Part shown: in pieces, positions 7,581 to 16,220 of the stretch | Position numbering within the stretch: the stretch's first letter is position 1 | How the letters are laid out: every line of letters starts with the position of its first letter | DNA from: Pseudomonadaceae bacterium SI-3 | Lineage (GTDB): Bacteria; Pseudomonadota; Gammaproteobacteria; Pseudomonadales; Pseudomonadaceae | Direction: 5' to 3' | DNA length: 64,000 nt | Assembly: GCA_004010935.1 (NCBI GenBank) | Contig: CP026511.1 | Location: forward strand, 1,116,001 to 1,180,000 | Position numbers and translations under genes: made by a program | The notes under the pieces: generated by a model | What the model saw: only the letters and a program-made list of their open reading frames with translations | Databases searched by the model: none | What the model was told of the DNA's origin: nothing

Positions 7581-7717
7581 GCTGGGATACCGAGTGGGAC
7601 GGGGAAAGTCGCGCCGCCTGTGCAAGGCAGCAGTGCCTTGCCAGCTTACACCAGGGGGCGCAACTACCCTACTATGCGGGCGTTTTTGTGCATGTAGAGC
7701 GGGCAACTGCGGTGCTG

Positions 7718-8365
7718 CTAAGAATTCTCGGGGGCGTCGGAGGTGGCCCGCGTGGAAAGCTCTGGCTGCAACTCGGGATGCAAACGCTGATGCTGTTCGT
7801 ACAGATAGGAGCGGATGCGTTCGGCATCTTTGTCCTGCGGATATTCGACTTCGTAGGCAGTCATTCCACCTTCGGCATGGCGGATCCGATGAGCGTCGAT
7901 CTGAAACGAGTCTTCGCCCGGCAATGCCAGGCGCATGTGCAGATGTTTGGGCGCCTGATGCTTGGCTCCGGCGTCCACCAGCAGGCCGTTGGGTGACAAC
8001 TCATGCACGCTCAGCGCGGTTTCGTTGCCATCGTCGGAAAGTAGTGGCAGCGGTTCGTCCAAGTGCAATCGCCAGGCGCGAAGTACCGGTCCGCGTTCAT
8101 AGATGGTCGGAGGCGCCAGCTGCAATTGCACCGCCTGGAATTCATCCTGCTTCAGCTGCAGCGGGAACGACATGCAATAATCCTCGAGCTCCGCTTCGAG
8201 GGTCAGGTTGGCCTTCGCAGCCAGTTGCAAGAGCAGGCCGTTGGCCTTTTCTCCGCCGTCGACGCGGAAGCCAGCCCGTGTTTCGCCCGGCTCTGCAGAC
8301 GAGCCACTGACAAGTTCGTTGATGTAGGCCAGTTCGGCACTGGTCAGATCAGTTTTGCTAGGCAT
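7718..8365 (-). CDS. PilZ-like domain protein, function unknown
   Basis: Protein of 215 residues of a conserved Pseudomonas family, always near the flavodoxin and folM genes. The middle looks like a divergent PilZ beta barrel: ALSVHELSPNGLLVDAG resembles the second PilZ motif (acidic/Asn-x-Ser-x-x-Gly), but a clear N-terminal RxxxR motif is not obvious, so c-di-GMP binding is uncertain. The C-terminal QDKDAERIRSYLYEQHQ is typical after PilZ domains. The start at 8365 has the ribosome site GAGAGGG. Divergent from the flavodoxin gene. Confidence 0.7.
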   Translation of the reverse strand: MPSKTDLTSAELAYINELVSGSSAEPGETRAGFRVDGGEKANGLLLQLAAKANLTLEAELEDYCMSFPLQLKQDEFQAVQLQLAPPTIYERGPVLRAWRLHLDEPLPLLSDDGNETALSVHELSPNGLLVDAGAKHQAPKHLHMRLALPGEDSFQIDAHRIRHAEGGMTAYEVEYPQDKDAERIRSYLYEQHQRLHPELQPELSTRATSDAPENS

Positions 8366-8598
8366 CCCGATTTCCCTCTCAAGGTCAGGGCAGACCCGTC
8401 TGCCCATGCCTAATCGCTCCAGAGTGCAGCACAGACCTCTACGAGATCCTTTACCACGTCGGCACTGCGACAACACATGCCCGATGTAATTCCCTTGCGC
8501 CTAGCGGCGGCACCGTTTTGAAGTGTAGAACCGCTCGGTCGGGATGAGTGTGTCGGATGCGGCATAATGCTCGGCTTTAATCTAAAACGGAGCTCATC

Positions 8599-9051
8599 AT
8601 GAAAGTGGCCATCCTCTCCGGTACCGTCTATGGCACAGCTGAAGACGTTGCCCGCCATGCTGCGACGGTACTCAAGGCGGCGGGGTTCGACGCCTGGCAT
8701 GATCCGCGCGCGCAGCTGGCGCAGGTCCTGGACTTCGGACCGCAAGCCTTGCTGGTGGTGACTGCCACCACTGGGATGGGCGAGCTACCGGACAGTTTCG
8801 TCCCGCTCTACACGGCGATTCGTGATCAATTTCCGGCCTGGCAGGGCTTGCCAGGCGGGGTGATCGCACTGGGCGACGCCAGCTATGGCGATACCTTCTG
8901 CGGCGGCGGGGAGTTGGTTCGGGAGTTGTACGCCGAGCTGGGCGTACGCGAAGTACAGGAAATGCTGCGCCTTGATGCCAGCGAAACGGTAACGCCGGAG
9001 ACCGATGCCGAGCCCTGGTTGGAAAGCTTTGCCGCAGCTCTGCGTGGCTGA
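8599..9051 (+). CDS. Flavodoxin (MioC-like)
   Basis: FMN-binding electron carrier of 150 residues. The phosphate-binding loop is SGTVYGTAED (residues 7-16), followed by the flavin contacts TATTGMGELPDS and ALGDASYGDTFCGGG, the standard layout of short-chain flavodoxins and the MioC group. Cytoplasmic. It stands divergent to the PilZ-like gene and convergent to acpH. The redox partner is unknown; in E. coli MioC supports biotin synthesis. Confidence 0.9.
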   Translation: MKVAILSGTVYGTAEDVARHAATVLKAAGFDAWHDPRAQLAQVLDFGPQALLVVTATTGMGELPDSFVPLYTAIRDQFPAWQGLPGGVIALGDASYGDTFCGGGELVRELYAELGVREVQEMLRLDASETVTPETDAEPWLESFAAALRG

Positions 9052-9085
9052 TAGGTAGGCAAGGCCGGCGGTGGCCTGGCGGCGG

Positions 9086-9658
9086 TCAGTCTGCGCGGCG
9101 AGCGAAGGCTTGCAGGTGCGGATAGAACGCTTGGAAGTCCTGCAGCAGCGGCTCATATAGCCGTTCCATTTCCTCGACACCGCCGAGCAGCCCTTCGGGG
9201 CGTGACAAACGCCGGCTCATGCCGGCCACAACCTGCTCCATCACGGAAAACTCCCGATAACTGCCGAGCCAGTCCTGAGCGGCCATGCGCGGCGCGATTA
9301 GCGCCAGCGTGCCGGGGAGCTCGGCTTCCTCAAGCAACACCTGATACACCCGCGCGGTGAAATGCTGAAGGGGCTCTTCGGCGTAGTGGGGCCAATGCGC
9401 CGCCAGGCAATGATCGAAAAAAAGATCGACCAAGATGCCTGCGTAGCGTCGTCGCTCGCGGGGAAAGCGCTGCTTGGCTTGAAGGACAATCGGGTGGCTA
9501 TCGGTAAATACATCGATCTGTCGGTGCAGGCGAATGCCCGCTTCGATATCGGCTGGCCATCGGTCCTGTAAGGGCCCTTTGACGAAGTCGCCATAGAGAC
9601 TGCCGAGCAGCTGCCCGGGCCGCTCGCCGCCGAGATGAAGGTGCGCAAGATAGTTCAT
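9086..9658 (-). CDS. acpH: Acyl carrier protein phosphodiesterase AcpH
   Basis: Hydrolyses the phosphopantetheine arm from holo-ACP (DUF479 family, HD-type metal-dependent fold). The 190 residues begin with MNYLAHLHLGG, then GSLYGDFVKG (residues ~19-28), LHRQIDVFTDSHP, GILVDLFFDHCLAAHW and the C-terminal YPHLQAFA, all family hallmarks including the metal-binding His and Asp. Convergent with the flavodoxin gene; 39 bases separate its start from the olsA stop. Confidence 0.92.
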   Translation of the reverse strand: MNYLAHLHLGGERPGQLLGSLYGDFVKGPLQDRWPADIEAGIRLHRQIDVFTDSHPIVLQAKQRFPRERRRYAGILVDLFFDHCLAAHWPHYAEEPLQHFTARVYQVLLEEAELPGTLALIAPRMAAQDWLGSYREFSVMEQVVAGMSRRLSRPEGLLGGVEEMERLYEPLLQDFQAFYPHLQAFARRAD

Positions 9659-9697
9659 GAGGCGAGTCTAGCAGCGCTTGCTTGCGCTCAGCTTGCA

Positions 9698-10474
9698 TCA
9701 GGCAGCGTTGGCGATCGGCATCAGCTGCGAAGGACCGTACAGCGCTTCGGCGATCGCATTGTGGCAACGACGGGCGAGTGGGTTACGTTGCGTGTCATGG
9801 CTGGATAGCGGGGCCAGCAGCTGGATTTCCACCACTGCTGTATCTTCTGCCAGTAGCCGAAACAGATGTGAAAGCAGATCGTCGTCGCCGATAAAGGGGG
9901 CTATCGGATCGATAACGCCGTTGCGCAGATATCGAATCGCAACGGGCTGTACCGGCACACCCGTATCGATCGCACAGGCCAGCAGTCTTGAGTGGAATGT
10001 GCGCAGCGAAGTGCCATCGGTTGTGGTGCCTTCGGGGAATATCAGCAGACTGCTTCCTTGCCCCAGTTCCTCGCTCATCTGCTGGCTGAGCAACCTACTG
10101 TCGCTGCCACCGCGCTGGATGAAGCGGGTTCCAGCCTCGGTTGTCAGCCAGCCAATCACCGGCCAATGACGGATCTCGGCTTTGGCGAGGAAGGTCATCG
10201 GTTGCAGCAGGCCCAGCAGGGGGATGTCGGTCCACGATAGGTGGTTGGCGACCCACAACATCGGCTTATCTGGCAAATCGCCTGTCACACGAATCTGAAA
10301 TGGCAATGCCGCTGCGAGCCGCCCCAGAAACGAACGGCACAGCTGCTGGCGCTCAGCTTGAGAGGGATCAAAGCCCAGCACCGTGCGCAGTTTCAGACCG
10401 CAGGCCAGTAGCAGGCCGTAGAGAACCACCATGGACAATCTCAAGAGACGAAAATACAGCCTGATCCTGCGCAT
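9698..10474 (-). CDS. olsA: Lyso-ornithine lipid O-acyltransferase OlsA
   Basis: PlsC-family acyltransferase that adds the second fatty acyl chain to lyso-ornithine lipid in the inner membrane. It has 258 residues with an N-terminal membrane anchor (LYFRLLRLSMVVLYGLLLA), the catalytic NHLSWTD (His-x4-Asp) near residue 76, the GTRFIQRG region and FPEGTTTDG as acyl acceptor site. Its ATG abuts the olsB stop with no gap, so olsB and olsA form an operon, as in other pseudomonads where ornithine lipids replace phospholipids under phosphate limitation. Confidence 0.9.
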   Translation of the reverse strand: MRRIRLYFRLLRLSMVVLYGLLLACGLKLRTVLGFDPSQAERQQLCRSFLGRLAAALPFQIRVTGDLPDKPMLWVANHLSWTDIPLLGLLQPMTFLAKAEIRHWPVIGWLTTEAGTRFIQRGGSDSRLLSQQMSEELGQGSSLLIFPEGTTTDGTSLRTFHSRLLACAIDTGVPVQPVAIRYLRNGVIDPIAPFIGDDDLLSHLFRLLAEDTAVVEIQLLAPLSSHDTQRNPLARRCHNAIAEALYGPSQLMPIANAA

Positions 10475-11221
10475 TCAGACCGCTGCCTTGAAGTGCCGGG
10501 CGTAACGCGGGCACAGCTCGTCGCGCTTGAGGAGAATGAAGAGGTCTGCGACCTGAAAATCCGGATCCCAGCAAGGTTCACCGCAGATCTTTGCTCCCAG
10601 TCGCATGTAGGCCTTGAGCAGCGCAGGTGTCTCAGCGATGACGTTGTCGGGCAACGCGAGCGCAGGTAGCGGGTTTTTAGGGCATGCGTGTAGCAGCTCC
10701 GTCGAAAGATGACGTTCGCGCAGTCGCTGCATGATGGCCTGGGCCTGGACGCCGCCGTCGCGCATTGGAATGCTGGCGCAGCCCATGAGATATCGATAGC
10801 CACCTTGGTTGAGCACTTCAGCCAGTTCCGCCCAGAGCACGGCGATGGTCGCGCCGTTGCGGTAGGCCGGATGAACGCAGGTCCGGCCAATCTCCAGGAT
10901 TGGCCCTTCAAGTTTCGCCAGGCCTTGTAGGTTGAATTCGTTTTCGCTGTAGAACCGTCCCAATCCACGCGCCGTCTGGTTATCGAGCAGGCGCGTGGTT
11001 GCGACAAGCTCCCCGCTGCCTGAGTCGCGTACACCGATATGGCTGCAGTAAGCGTCAAACTCATCGCTGTCCAAACCGGCCTCGCTGCCCTGCATCTGAG
11101 CGCCATACTCGCCGTTGAATACCTGATAACGCAGCGCCTGAGCCTCACGTAATGCATCGTCGCCGAGCAGGCGTAACGCCTGCAGTTGTCGCGTCACGCG
11201 GGGGAAGGCAATGGTGGTCAT
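10475..11221 (-). CDS. olsB: L-ornithine N-alpha-acyltransferase OlsB
   Basis: GNAT-like acyltransferase that makes lyso-ornithine lipid from ornithine and 3-hydroxyacyl-ACP, the first step of ornithine lipid synthesis. The 248 residues show [18 protein letters not shown], a typical start of this hemolysin-like GNAT family, the arginine-rich cofactor region [28 protein letters not shown], and a C-terminal [24 protein letters not shown]. The ATG at 11221 follows a normal family start. First gene of the olsBA operon. The region upstream contains repeated CCGTGA elements. Confidence 0.92.
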   Translation of the reverse strand: MTTIAFPRVTRQLQALRLLGDDALREAQALRYQVFNGEYGAQMQGSEAGLDSDEFDAYCSHIGVRDSGSGELVATTRLLDNQTARGLGRFYSENEFNLQGLAKLEGPILEIGRTCVHPAYRNGATIAVLWAELAEVLNQGGYRYLMGCASIPMRDGGVQAQAIMQRLRERHLSTELLHACPKNPLPALALPDNVIAETPALLKAYMRLGAKICGEPCWDPDFQVADLFILLKRDELCPRYARHFKAAV

Positions 11222-11296
11222 GCTCGATCTCCTGGTCAGCCTGGCAGTGGCAATGCATCCGGAGCGCATGGTTGTTATGGTTGGCGTTCCGTCAGT

Positions 11297-11350
11297 CCGT
11301 GATGCCAGAGGCTAGGCAGGGGCGGTGTCACGGTTGTTACGGATCCGTGA
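11297..11350. promoter_or_regulatory. Triplicated CCGTGA element between divergent olsB and acyl-CoA-dehydrogenase-like genes
   Basis: CCGTGA occurs at 11297-11302 and 11345-11350, with its reverse complement TCACGG at 11328-11333. The last two form an inverted repeat (TCACGG, 11 bases, CCGTGA), and ACGGATCCGT at 11339-11348 is itself a palindrome. The cluster sits in the 186-base divergent promoter gap, where one regulator could control both genes. The regulator is unknown. Confidence 0.4.
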
Positions 11351-11407
11351 TGCTTGGATGACGGCATTCAAGCCCCCAGAACCAAGCGAATCTGCTGGAG
11401 AGAACCG

Positions 11408-12310
11408 ATGTCTTGGCACACCGTGCTTGGTCCGATTGAACGCTTGCCGCAGCCTGCGGCGCTGGACGATTGGTTTTGCGAGGTACAGGCCAATGGAGGC
11501 GGTGACCCGTTCGAGTTGGCGGTGCGCGGCGGCCGGCAAGCCGCCACGCCTGGCCTGGCGTTTCTGGTCGGCTATCAGGCCGCGTTGCGGCGGCTCTGGC
11601 CGTCGGCGCCAGCGGGTATCGGTGCGCTATGCGCGACCGAGCAGCGTAAGCTGCGCCCGGCGGATATGCAGACTCGGTTGGATAGATTGACGCTTACCGG
11701 CAGCAAGGACTTTGTCATTGCTGGATCGGCGGCGGCCTGGTTGTTGGTTCCGGCACGAGACGAGGCGCCAGGCGAGCCGGCAAGGCTCAGCCTGTGCGTC
11801 GTGGGTTCCGGTGATCGGGGCGTGACTATCGAGGACATGCCGCCGCTGCCGCTGGTACCGGATATCGTGCATGGGCGCTTGCGCCTCGAGCGGGTGCCAT
11901 GTCAGCGGTTGGCGGGTGACGGCTGGGACGACTACGTCAAGCCGTTTCGCACGCTGGAAGACCTGTATGTGCTCGTCGCCATGGTCAGCTGGTTGTATGG
12001 AATCGCCTTGGAGTGCGCATGGCCGCAGGCGCTGCAGCTCAGATTGATCGGTCTGTTGGCGGCTGCAGCCGAAGTATCGCGCCTGCCGCCCGCTGAGCTT
12101 TCGACGCAGCTGTTGTTGGCTGCGCTCGATGCACAATGGGCCGCAACCTTACCTGCGCTGGATACGGCACTCGATGAAGGTCCGGGCCATTGGGCCAGGC
12201 TATGGCAGCGCGATCGCGGCATATTGCAGTTGGCGCGCCAGGCACAGGCCAAGCGGCTGGACAAGGCAGCGTCGGCTTTCGCACTGACGCCTCGGCGTGA
12301 CCGGGACTGA
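11408..12310 (+). CDS. Acyl-CoA dehydrogenase-like protein
   Basis: Protein of 300 residues with weak but recognisable resemblance to acyl-CoA dehydrogenases: an N-terminal helical segment ending LAFLVGYQAALRRLWPS, and a middle region LTGSKDFVIAGSAAAWLLVPARD that corresponds to the flavin/substrate beta domain. It is shorter than true enzymes (about 380 or more), and I see no obvious catalytic glutamate. It may be a degenerate or specialised member. It is divergent from olsB, suggesting a link to lipid acyl chains. The ATG at 11408 was preferred over an upstream in-frame start because the conserved sequence begins there. Confidence 0.6.
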   Translation: MSWHTVLGPIERLPQPAALDDWFCEVQANGGGDPFELAVRGGRQAATPGLAFLVGYQAALRRLWPSAPAGIGALCATEQRKLRPADMQTRLDRLTLTGSKDFVIAGSAAAWLLVPARDEAPGEPARLSLCVVGSGDRGVTIEDMPPLPLVPDIVHGRLRLERVPCQRLAGDGWDDYVKPFRTLEDLYVLVAMVSWLYGIALECAWPQALQLRLIGLLAAAAEVSRLPPAELSTQLLLAALDAQWAATLPALDTALDEGPGHWARLWQRDRGILQLARQAQAKRLDKAASAFALTPRRDRD

Positions 12311-12452
12311 ACGATGCGATAAAGCCACCGAGGCGGGAACTCTGCACGGCGGCGCGAACCTATAACAGGCGTGCCATCACGGCTTACGACAGGAGCCGCT
12401 GATCCTGGCGAGGCGCATTCCGTGCCTGAGCGTTCACCGGACAAGGATTTCA

Positions 12453-12515
12453 ATGTCTTCCAGCTGTATCGGTAGTTGCTTCCCCGCGTGGTCTGCCCGA
12501 GGCATGCAAGCGTGA
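12453..12515 (+). CDS. Short leader ORF (20 codons) overlapping the cardiolipin synthase start
   Basis: ATG at 12453 follows AAGGA at 5-base spacing and encodes 20 residues (MSSSCIGSCFPAWSARGMQA), ending in TGA that overlaps the next ATG (TGATG at 12513-12517). This layout is typical of translational coupling. Without it the cardiolipin synthase ATG has only a distant GAGG. The peptide has two Cys and matches nothing I know. Whether it is translated is unproven. Confidence 0.45.
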   Translation: MSSSCIGSCFPAWSARGMQA

Positions 12516-13675
12516 TGCTCGCCGGCGAGGTGTTTCCGTGGCGCGAAGGTAATCGTTTTCGGTTGCTGCTCGACGGCCCACAATTTTTTCCACAGATATT
12601 GCAGCGTATCGATACTGCGCAGCAGCGTGTGGATATCGAGCTCTATCTGGTCGAGGACGGGCTCTGTACCGATCGGCTCGTCGACACGCTGATTGCCGCA
12701 GCCGGTCGTGGTGTACGCGTGCGCTGCCTGTTCGATGGCTTCGGTTGCTTGAAACTCGGGCAGAAGACGCGTCAGCGGCTGCTCGACGCAGGTGTCGACC
12801 TGCGCCAATACAACCCGCTCAAGCTAACGCTCAAATTCCGCAACCTTCATCGCGATCACCGCAAGCTGATCCTGATCGATAACTTGTGCTGTTTTGTTGG
12901 AGGCGCCGGTGCGACAGACGAGTTCTGGAACCCGGCCGAGCCGGACGAGCATTGGCATGAGGCGATGGTGGAAATCAGCGGGTCGGTGATGGAGGACTGG
13001 CAGCGCCTGTTCGATGTGCAATGGACGCTGTGCCTCAAACGCCGGATCTGGCAGCTGCCGTTGCCTCGGCAGCTGCCGAAGATACCCGCCGCGCCCGATG
13101 CGCTCGACGGAGCAGGGCGAGTGGCCTATTCCGCTGCGCGTCAGCATCGTGACATCCTCCACAGCCTGTTGCGCAATCTGCGAAGGGCTGAGCGGCGTAT
13201 CTGGCTTGCAACTCCGTATTTTCTGCCGACGGGCAAGGTGCGGCGGGAGCTGATGCGCGCGGCTCGCCGCGGCGTCGAGGTTCGACTGCTGCTGACCAGC
13301 CGCAACACCGACCATCCGTCCGTGCGCTATGCCGGGCAGCGTTTCTATCCAAGATTGCTTCGCGCAGGCGTGCGGATTCATGAATATCAGCCACACTTTC
13401 TGCACCTGAAACTCGTGTTGGTCGATGACTGGGTGAGTGTCGGCTCGTGCAATTTCGATCATTGGAATCTGCGCTGGAATCTTGAGGCGAACCTGGAAGC
13501 GGTCGACTCGCAGCTAAGCGCCGACGTTGCCAAGAGCTTCGAACACGACTTCAATCAGAGCCTCGAGATCGACCTGGATCAGTGGCACGCACGCCCCCTT
13601 TACCTGCGGATGTACCAACGACTGTGGGGCCTGCTCGACCGGCTCGTGATCAATATCTTCAACCGAAGCGGCTGA
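12515..13675 (+). CDS. clsB: Cardiolipin synthase B, phospholipase D family
   Basis: Membrane-associated phospholipase D superfamily enzyme that makes cardiolipin by phosphatidyl transfer. Two HKD motifs are present, HRKLILID in the first half and HLKLVLVD in the second, each followed by the usual conserved Gly/Ser-Asn region (FVGGAGATDEF and SVGSCNFDHWN). The N-terminus WREGNRFRLLLDG and overall length (386 residues) match ClsB rather than the longer ClsA with transmembrane helices. The start is ambiguous: ATG 12515 (chosen, overlapping the leader stop) or GTG 12512. Neighbouring ols genes suggest a lipid-remodelling locus. Confidence 0.88.
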   Translation: MLAGEVFPWREGNRFRLLLDGPQFFPQILQRIDTAQQRVDIELYLVEDGLCTDRLVDTLIAAAGRGVRVRCLFDGFGCLKLGQKTRQRLLDAGVDLRQYNPLKLTLKFRNLHRDHRKLILIDNLCCFVGGAGATDEFWNPAEPDEHWHEAMVEISGSVMEDWQRLFDVQWTLCLKRRIWQLPLPRQLPKIPAAPDALDGAGRVAYSAARQHRDILHSLLRNLRRAERRIWLATPYFLPTGKVRRELMRAARRGVEVRLLLTSRNTDHPSVRYAGQRFYPRLLRAGVRIHEYQPHFLHLKLVLVDDWVSVGSCNFDHWNLRWNLEANLEAVDSQLSADVAKSFEHDFNQSLEIDLDQWHARPLYLRMYQRLWGLLDRLVINIFNRSG

Positions 13676-13729
13676 CGGCACGGGCCGAGCCGTTTATAAA
13701 GTGTCCAACTGAAAAGGGAGAGTGTTCTG

Positions 13730-14311
13730 ATGGCTGCGAAGAAAATTTTGATGCTGGTCGGCGACTACGTCGAAGATTACGAAACCATGGTGCCGTTTCA
13801 GGCCCTGCAGATGGTCGGTCATACCGTGCATGCGGTCTGCCCGGACAAGAAGGCTGGCGACACCGTGCGCACAGCGATCCACGATTTCGAAGGCGACCAG
13901 ACCTATAGCGAAAAGCCCGGCCATAATTTTGCGCTGAACTTCGATTTCGCCGAGGTGCGCGCCGTGGACTATGACGCATTGGTGGTGCCGGGAGGCCGCT
14001 CGCCTGAGTACCTGCGGCTCAATGAGCAGGTGATAAAACTGGTGAAAGCATTTGGTGAGGCGAAAAAGCCGATTGCCGCGGTATGCCACGGCGCTCAGTT
14101 GCTGGCTGCCGCTGATGTGCTGCGAGGGCGTGCGTGTAGCGCTTATCCCGCCTGCGCACCGGAGGTTCGGCTGGCCGGTGGTGAATTCGTCGATATCGGT
14201 GTCGACGAGGCGCATACCGAGGGCAATCTCGTGACCGCTCCGGCGTGGCCGGCGCACCCCGCTTGGCTGGCAGCATTCCTCGAGCTGCTCGGGACCCGCA
14301 TCAGCCTGTAA
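13730..14311 (+). CDS. DJ-1/PfpI family protein
   Basis: Class I glutamine amidotransferase-like protein of the DJ-1/PfpI superfamily, 193 residues, cytoplasmic. The conserved glutamate is E15 in GDYVED, and the nucleophile cysteine is C119 in [10 protein letters not shown], followed by the expected His. Family members are proposed deglycases, glyoxalases or chaperones, and the activity here cannot be told from sequence. [23 protein letters not shown] is characteristic of the larger PfpI subgroup. A standalone gene ending in a strong terminator. Confidence 0.9.
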   Translation: MAAKKILMLVGDYVEDYETMVPFQALQMVGHTVHAVCPDKKAGDTVRTAIHDFEGDQTYSEKPGHNFALNFDFAEVRAVDYDALVVPGGRSPEYLRLNEQVIKLVKAFGEAKKPIAAVCHGAQLLAAADVLRGRACSAYPACAPEVRLAGGEFVDIGVDEAHTEGNLVTAPAWPAHPAWLAAFLELLGTRISL

Positions 14312-14327
14312 TATGCCGTTCCGTTCG

Positions 14328-14352
14328 AAGGCCCGCTCCGGCGGGCCTTTTT
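14328..14352 (+). terminator. Terminator after the DJ-1/PfpI gene
   Basis: AAGGCCCGC / GCGGGCCTT perfect stem with a TCCG loop, followed by a T-run. Lies 17 bases after the stop codon. Confidence 0.85.
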
Positions 14353-14393
14353 ATTCACCCGCAGGCGCTGCCTGTTCAAGCCCCGAGGCCGCA

Positions 14394-14618
14394 ATGTCCC
14401 AACCCCAAGACCCGCTCCATGGCGTGACGCTGGAGTCGATACTCGTCGAGCTGCAGGCTCACTATGGCTGGGAGGGGCTGGCGGAGCGGGTCGATATCCG
14501 CTGCTTTAAGAGCGACCCGAGTATCAAGTCGAGTCTGACGTTTCTGCGCAAGACGCCATGGGCGCGGGCGAAGGTGGAGGGGTTGTTCGTTCAGCTGCGC
14601 CGGAGCCGGCGTGATTAG
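14394..14618 (+). CDS. VF530 family small DNA-binding protein (DUF2132)
   Basis: Small protein of 74 residues matching the VF530/DUF2132 family, a helical fold thought to bind DNA. Recognisable are [32 protein letters not shown] and [21 protein letters not shown] (residues ~43-63), with a basic C-terminal tail. The ATG at 14394 opens the conserved domain; a longer in-frame start would run into the upstream terminator. Function in the cell is not established. Confidence 0.88.
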   Translation: MSQPQDPLHGVTLESILVELQAHYGWEGLAERVDIRCFKSDPSIKSSLTFLRKTPWARAKVEGLFVQLRRSRRD

Positions 14619-14655
14619 TTGATGATCTGCGCTGCAACTGGCGTCCTGTAAGCAA

Positions 14656-14682
14656 AAAGCCCGGCAATGAGCCGGGCTTTTT
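14656..14682. terminator. Bidirectional terminator between DUF2132 gene and fumarase
   Basis: Perfect 10-bp stem AAAGCCCGGC / GCCGGGCTTT with loop AATGA. It has a T-run on both strands (TTTTTA on the plus, TTTTTG on the minus), serving convergent genes. Confidence 0.9.
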
Positions 14683-14696
14683 ATTGGCGCAATCGG

Positions 14697-16220
14697 TTAT
14701 TGCACCTCTACAGCCAGGTTTTCCGCGATCTTCTTCTGCCAGATCGCCGGCCCGGTGATGTGCACTGATTCGCCGTTGGTGTCGACCGCGACGGTGACCG
14801 GCATGTCCTTCACTTCGAACTCGTAGATCGCCTCCATTCCCAGTTCGGCGAACGCCAGCACCTTGGACTTCTTGATCGCCTGGGCGACCAGATAGGCCGC
14901 GCCGCCGACCGCCATCAAGTACACCGCCTTGTTGTCCTTGATGGCCTCGATGGCGATCGGGCCGCGCTCGGACTTGCCGATCATGCCCAGCAGGCCGGTG
15001 CTCTCGAGGATTTGACGGGTGAATTTGTCCATGCGCGTCGCGGTGGTCGGGCCGGCGGGGCCAACCACTTCGTCGCCGACTGGATCGACCGGACCGACGT
15101 AGTAAATGAAGCGACCCTTGAGGTCCACCGGCAGCTCTTCGCCCTTGTTCAACATGTCGACCATGCGCTTGTGCGCGGCGTCGCGACCGGTGAGCATCTT
15201 GCCGTTGAGCAGAACGGTTTCGCCCGGCTTCCAGCTCTGCACTTCTTCCGGTGTGATGGTGTCGAGGTTGACGCGACGCGCGCTCGGGCCGGCTTCCCAG
15301 ACGATTTCCGGATAGGCGTCGAGCGGTGGCGGGGTCAGTTCGGCCGGGCCGGAGCCGTCGAGCACGAAGTGGGCGTGGCGTGTGGCAGCGCAGTTGGGGA
15401 TCATGCACACCGGCAGTGAGGCCGCGTGCGTCGGGTAATCCATGATCTTGACGTCAAGCACGGTAGTCAGGCCGCCGAGGCCCTGCGCACCGATACCCAG
15501 TTGGTTGACCTTCTCGAACAGCTCCAGACGCAGCTCTTCGATGCGGTTCTGCGGGCCGCGGGCCTTCAGTTCGTGGATGTCGATGGATTCCATCAGCACT
15601 TCTTTGGCCATCACCGCGGCTTTCTCCGCGGTGCCGCCGATGCCGATGCCGAGCATGCCCGGCGGGCACCAGCCGGCGCCCATGGTCGGCACGGTCTTCA
15701 GCACCCAGTCGACGATTGAGTCGGACGGGTTGAGCATGGCCATCTTCGACTTGTTTTCCGAACCGCCACCCTTGGCCGCTACGTCTACTTCGACCTTGTC
15801 GCCGGGAACGATGGAGTAGTGGATGACCGCCGGCGTGTTGTCTTTCGTGTTCTTACGGGAACCTGCGGGGTCGGCGAGGATCGAAGCCCGCAGAACGTTC
15901 TCCGGCAGGTTGTAGGCGCGGCGGACGCCTTCGTTGATCATGTCGTCCAGGCTCATGCTGGCGTCGTCCCAGCGTACGTCCATACCCACGCGCACGAATA
16001 CGGTAACGATGCCGGTGTCCTGGCAGATCGGGCGGTGTCCGGTGGCGCACATCCGCGAATTGATCAGGATCTGCGCCATGGAGTCACGGGCTGCCGGTGA
16101 CTCTTCACGCAGGTAGGCCTCGTGCATCGCCTGGATAAAGTCGACGGGGTGGTAGTAGGAGATGAACTGCAAAGCGTCAGCAACGCTTTGTATCAGGTCG
16201 TCTTGCTTGATCACGGTCAT
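14697..16220 (-). CDS. fumA: Fumarate hydratase class I (iron-sulfur)
   Basis: Oxygen-sensitive [4Fe-4S] fumarase of the TCA cycle, fumarate to malate. The 507 residues have the fused alpha-beta organisation: NSRMCATGHRPICQDTG and WCPPGMLGIGIGGTAEKA (N-terminal half, cluster cysteines), PVCMIPNCAATRHAHF (third cluster Cys region), and DAAHKRM plus GPTTATRMDKF in the C-terminal part. The ATG at 16220 is followed by a family-typical MTVIKQDDLIQSVADALQFI. It lies divergent to the sadC homologue, as in P. aeruginosa. Confidence 0.95.
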   Translation of the reverse strand: MTVIKQDDLIQSVADALQFISYYHPVDFIQAMHEAYLREESPAARDSMAQILINSRMCATGHRPICQDTGIVTVFVRVGMDVRWDDASMSLDDMINEGVRRAYNLPENVLRASILADPAGSRKNTKDNTPAVIHYSIVPGDKVEVDVAAKGGGSENKSKMAMLNPSDSIVDWVLKTVPTMGAGWCPPGMLGIGIGGTAEKAAVMAKEVLMESIDIHELKARGPQNRIEELRLELFEKVNQLGIGAQGLGGLTTVLDVKIMDYPTHAASLPVCMIPNCAATRHAHFVLDGSGPAELTPPPLDAYPEIVWEAGPSARRVNLDTITPEEVQSWKPGETVLLNGKMLTGRDAAHKRMVDMLNKGEELPVDLKGRFIYYVGPVDPVGDEVVGPAGPTTATRMDKFTRQILESTGLLGMIGKSERGPIAIEAIKDNKAVYLMAVGGAAYLVAQAIKKSKVLAFAELGMEAIYEFEVKDMPVTVAVDTNGESVHITGPAIWQKKIAENLAVEVQ

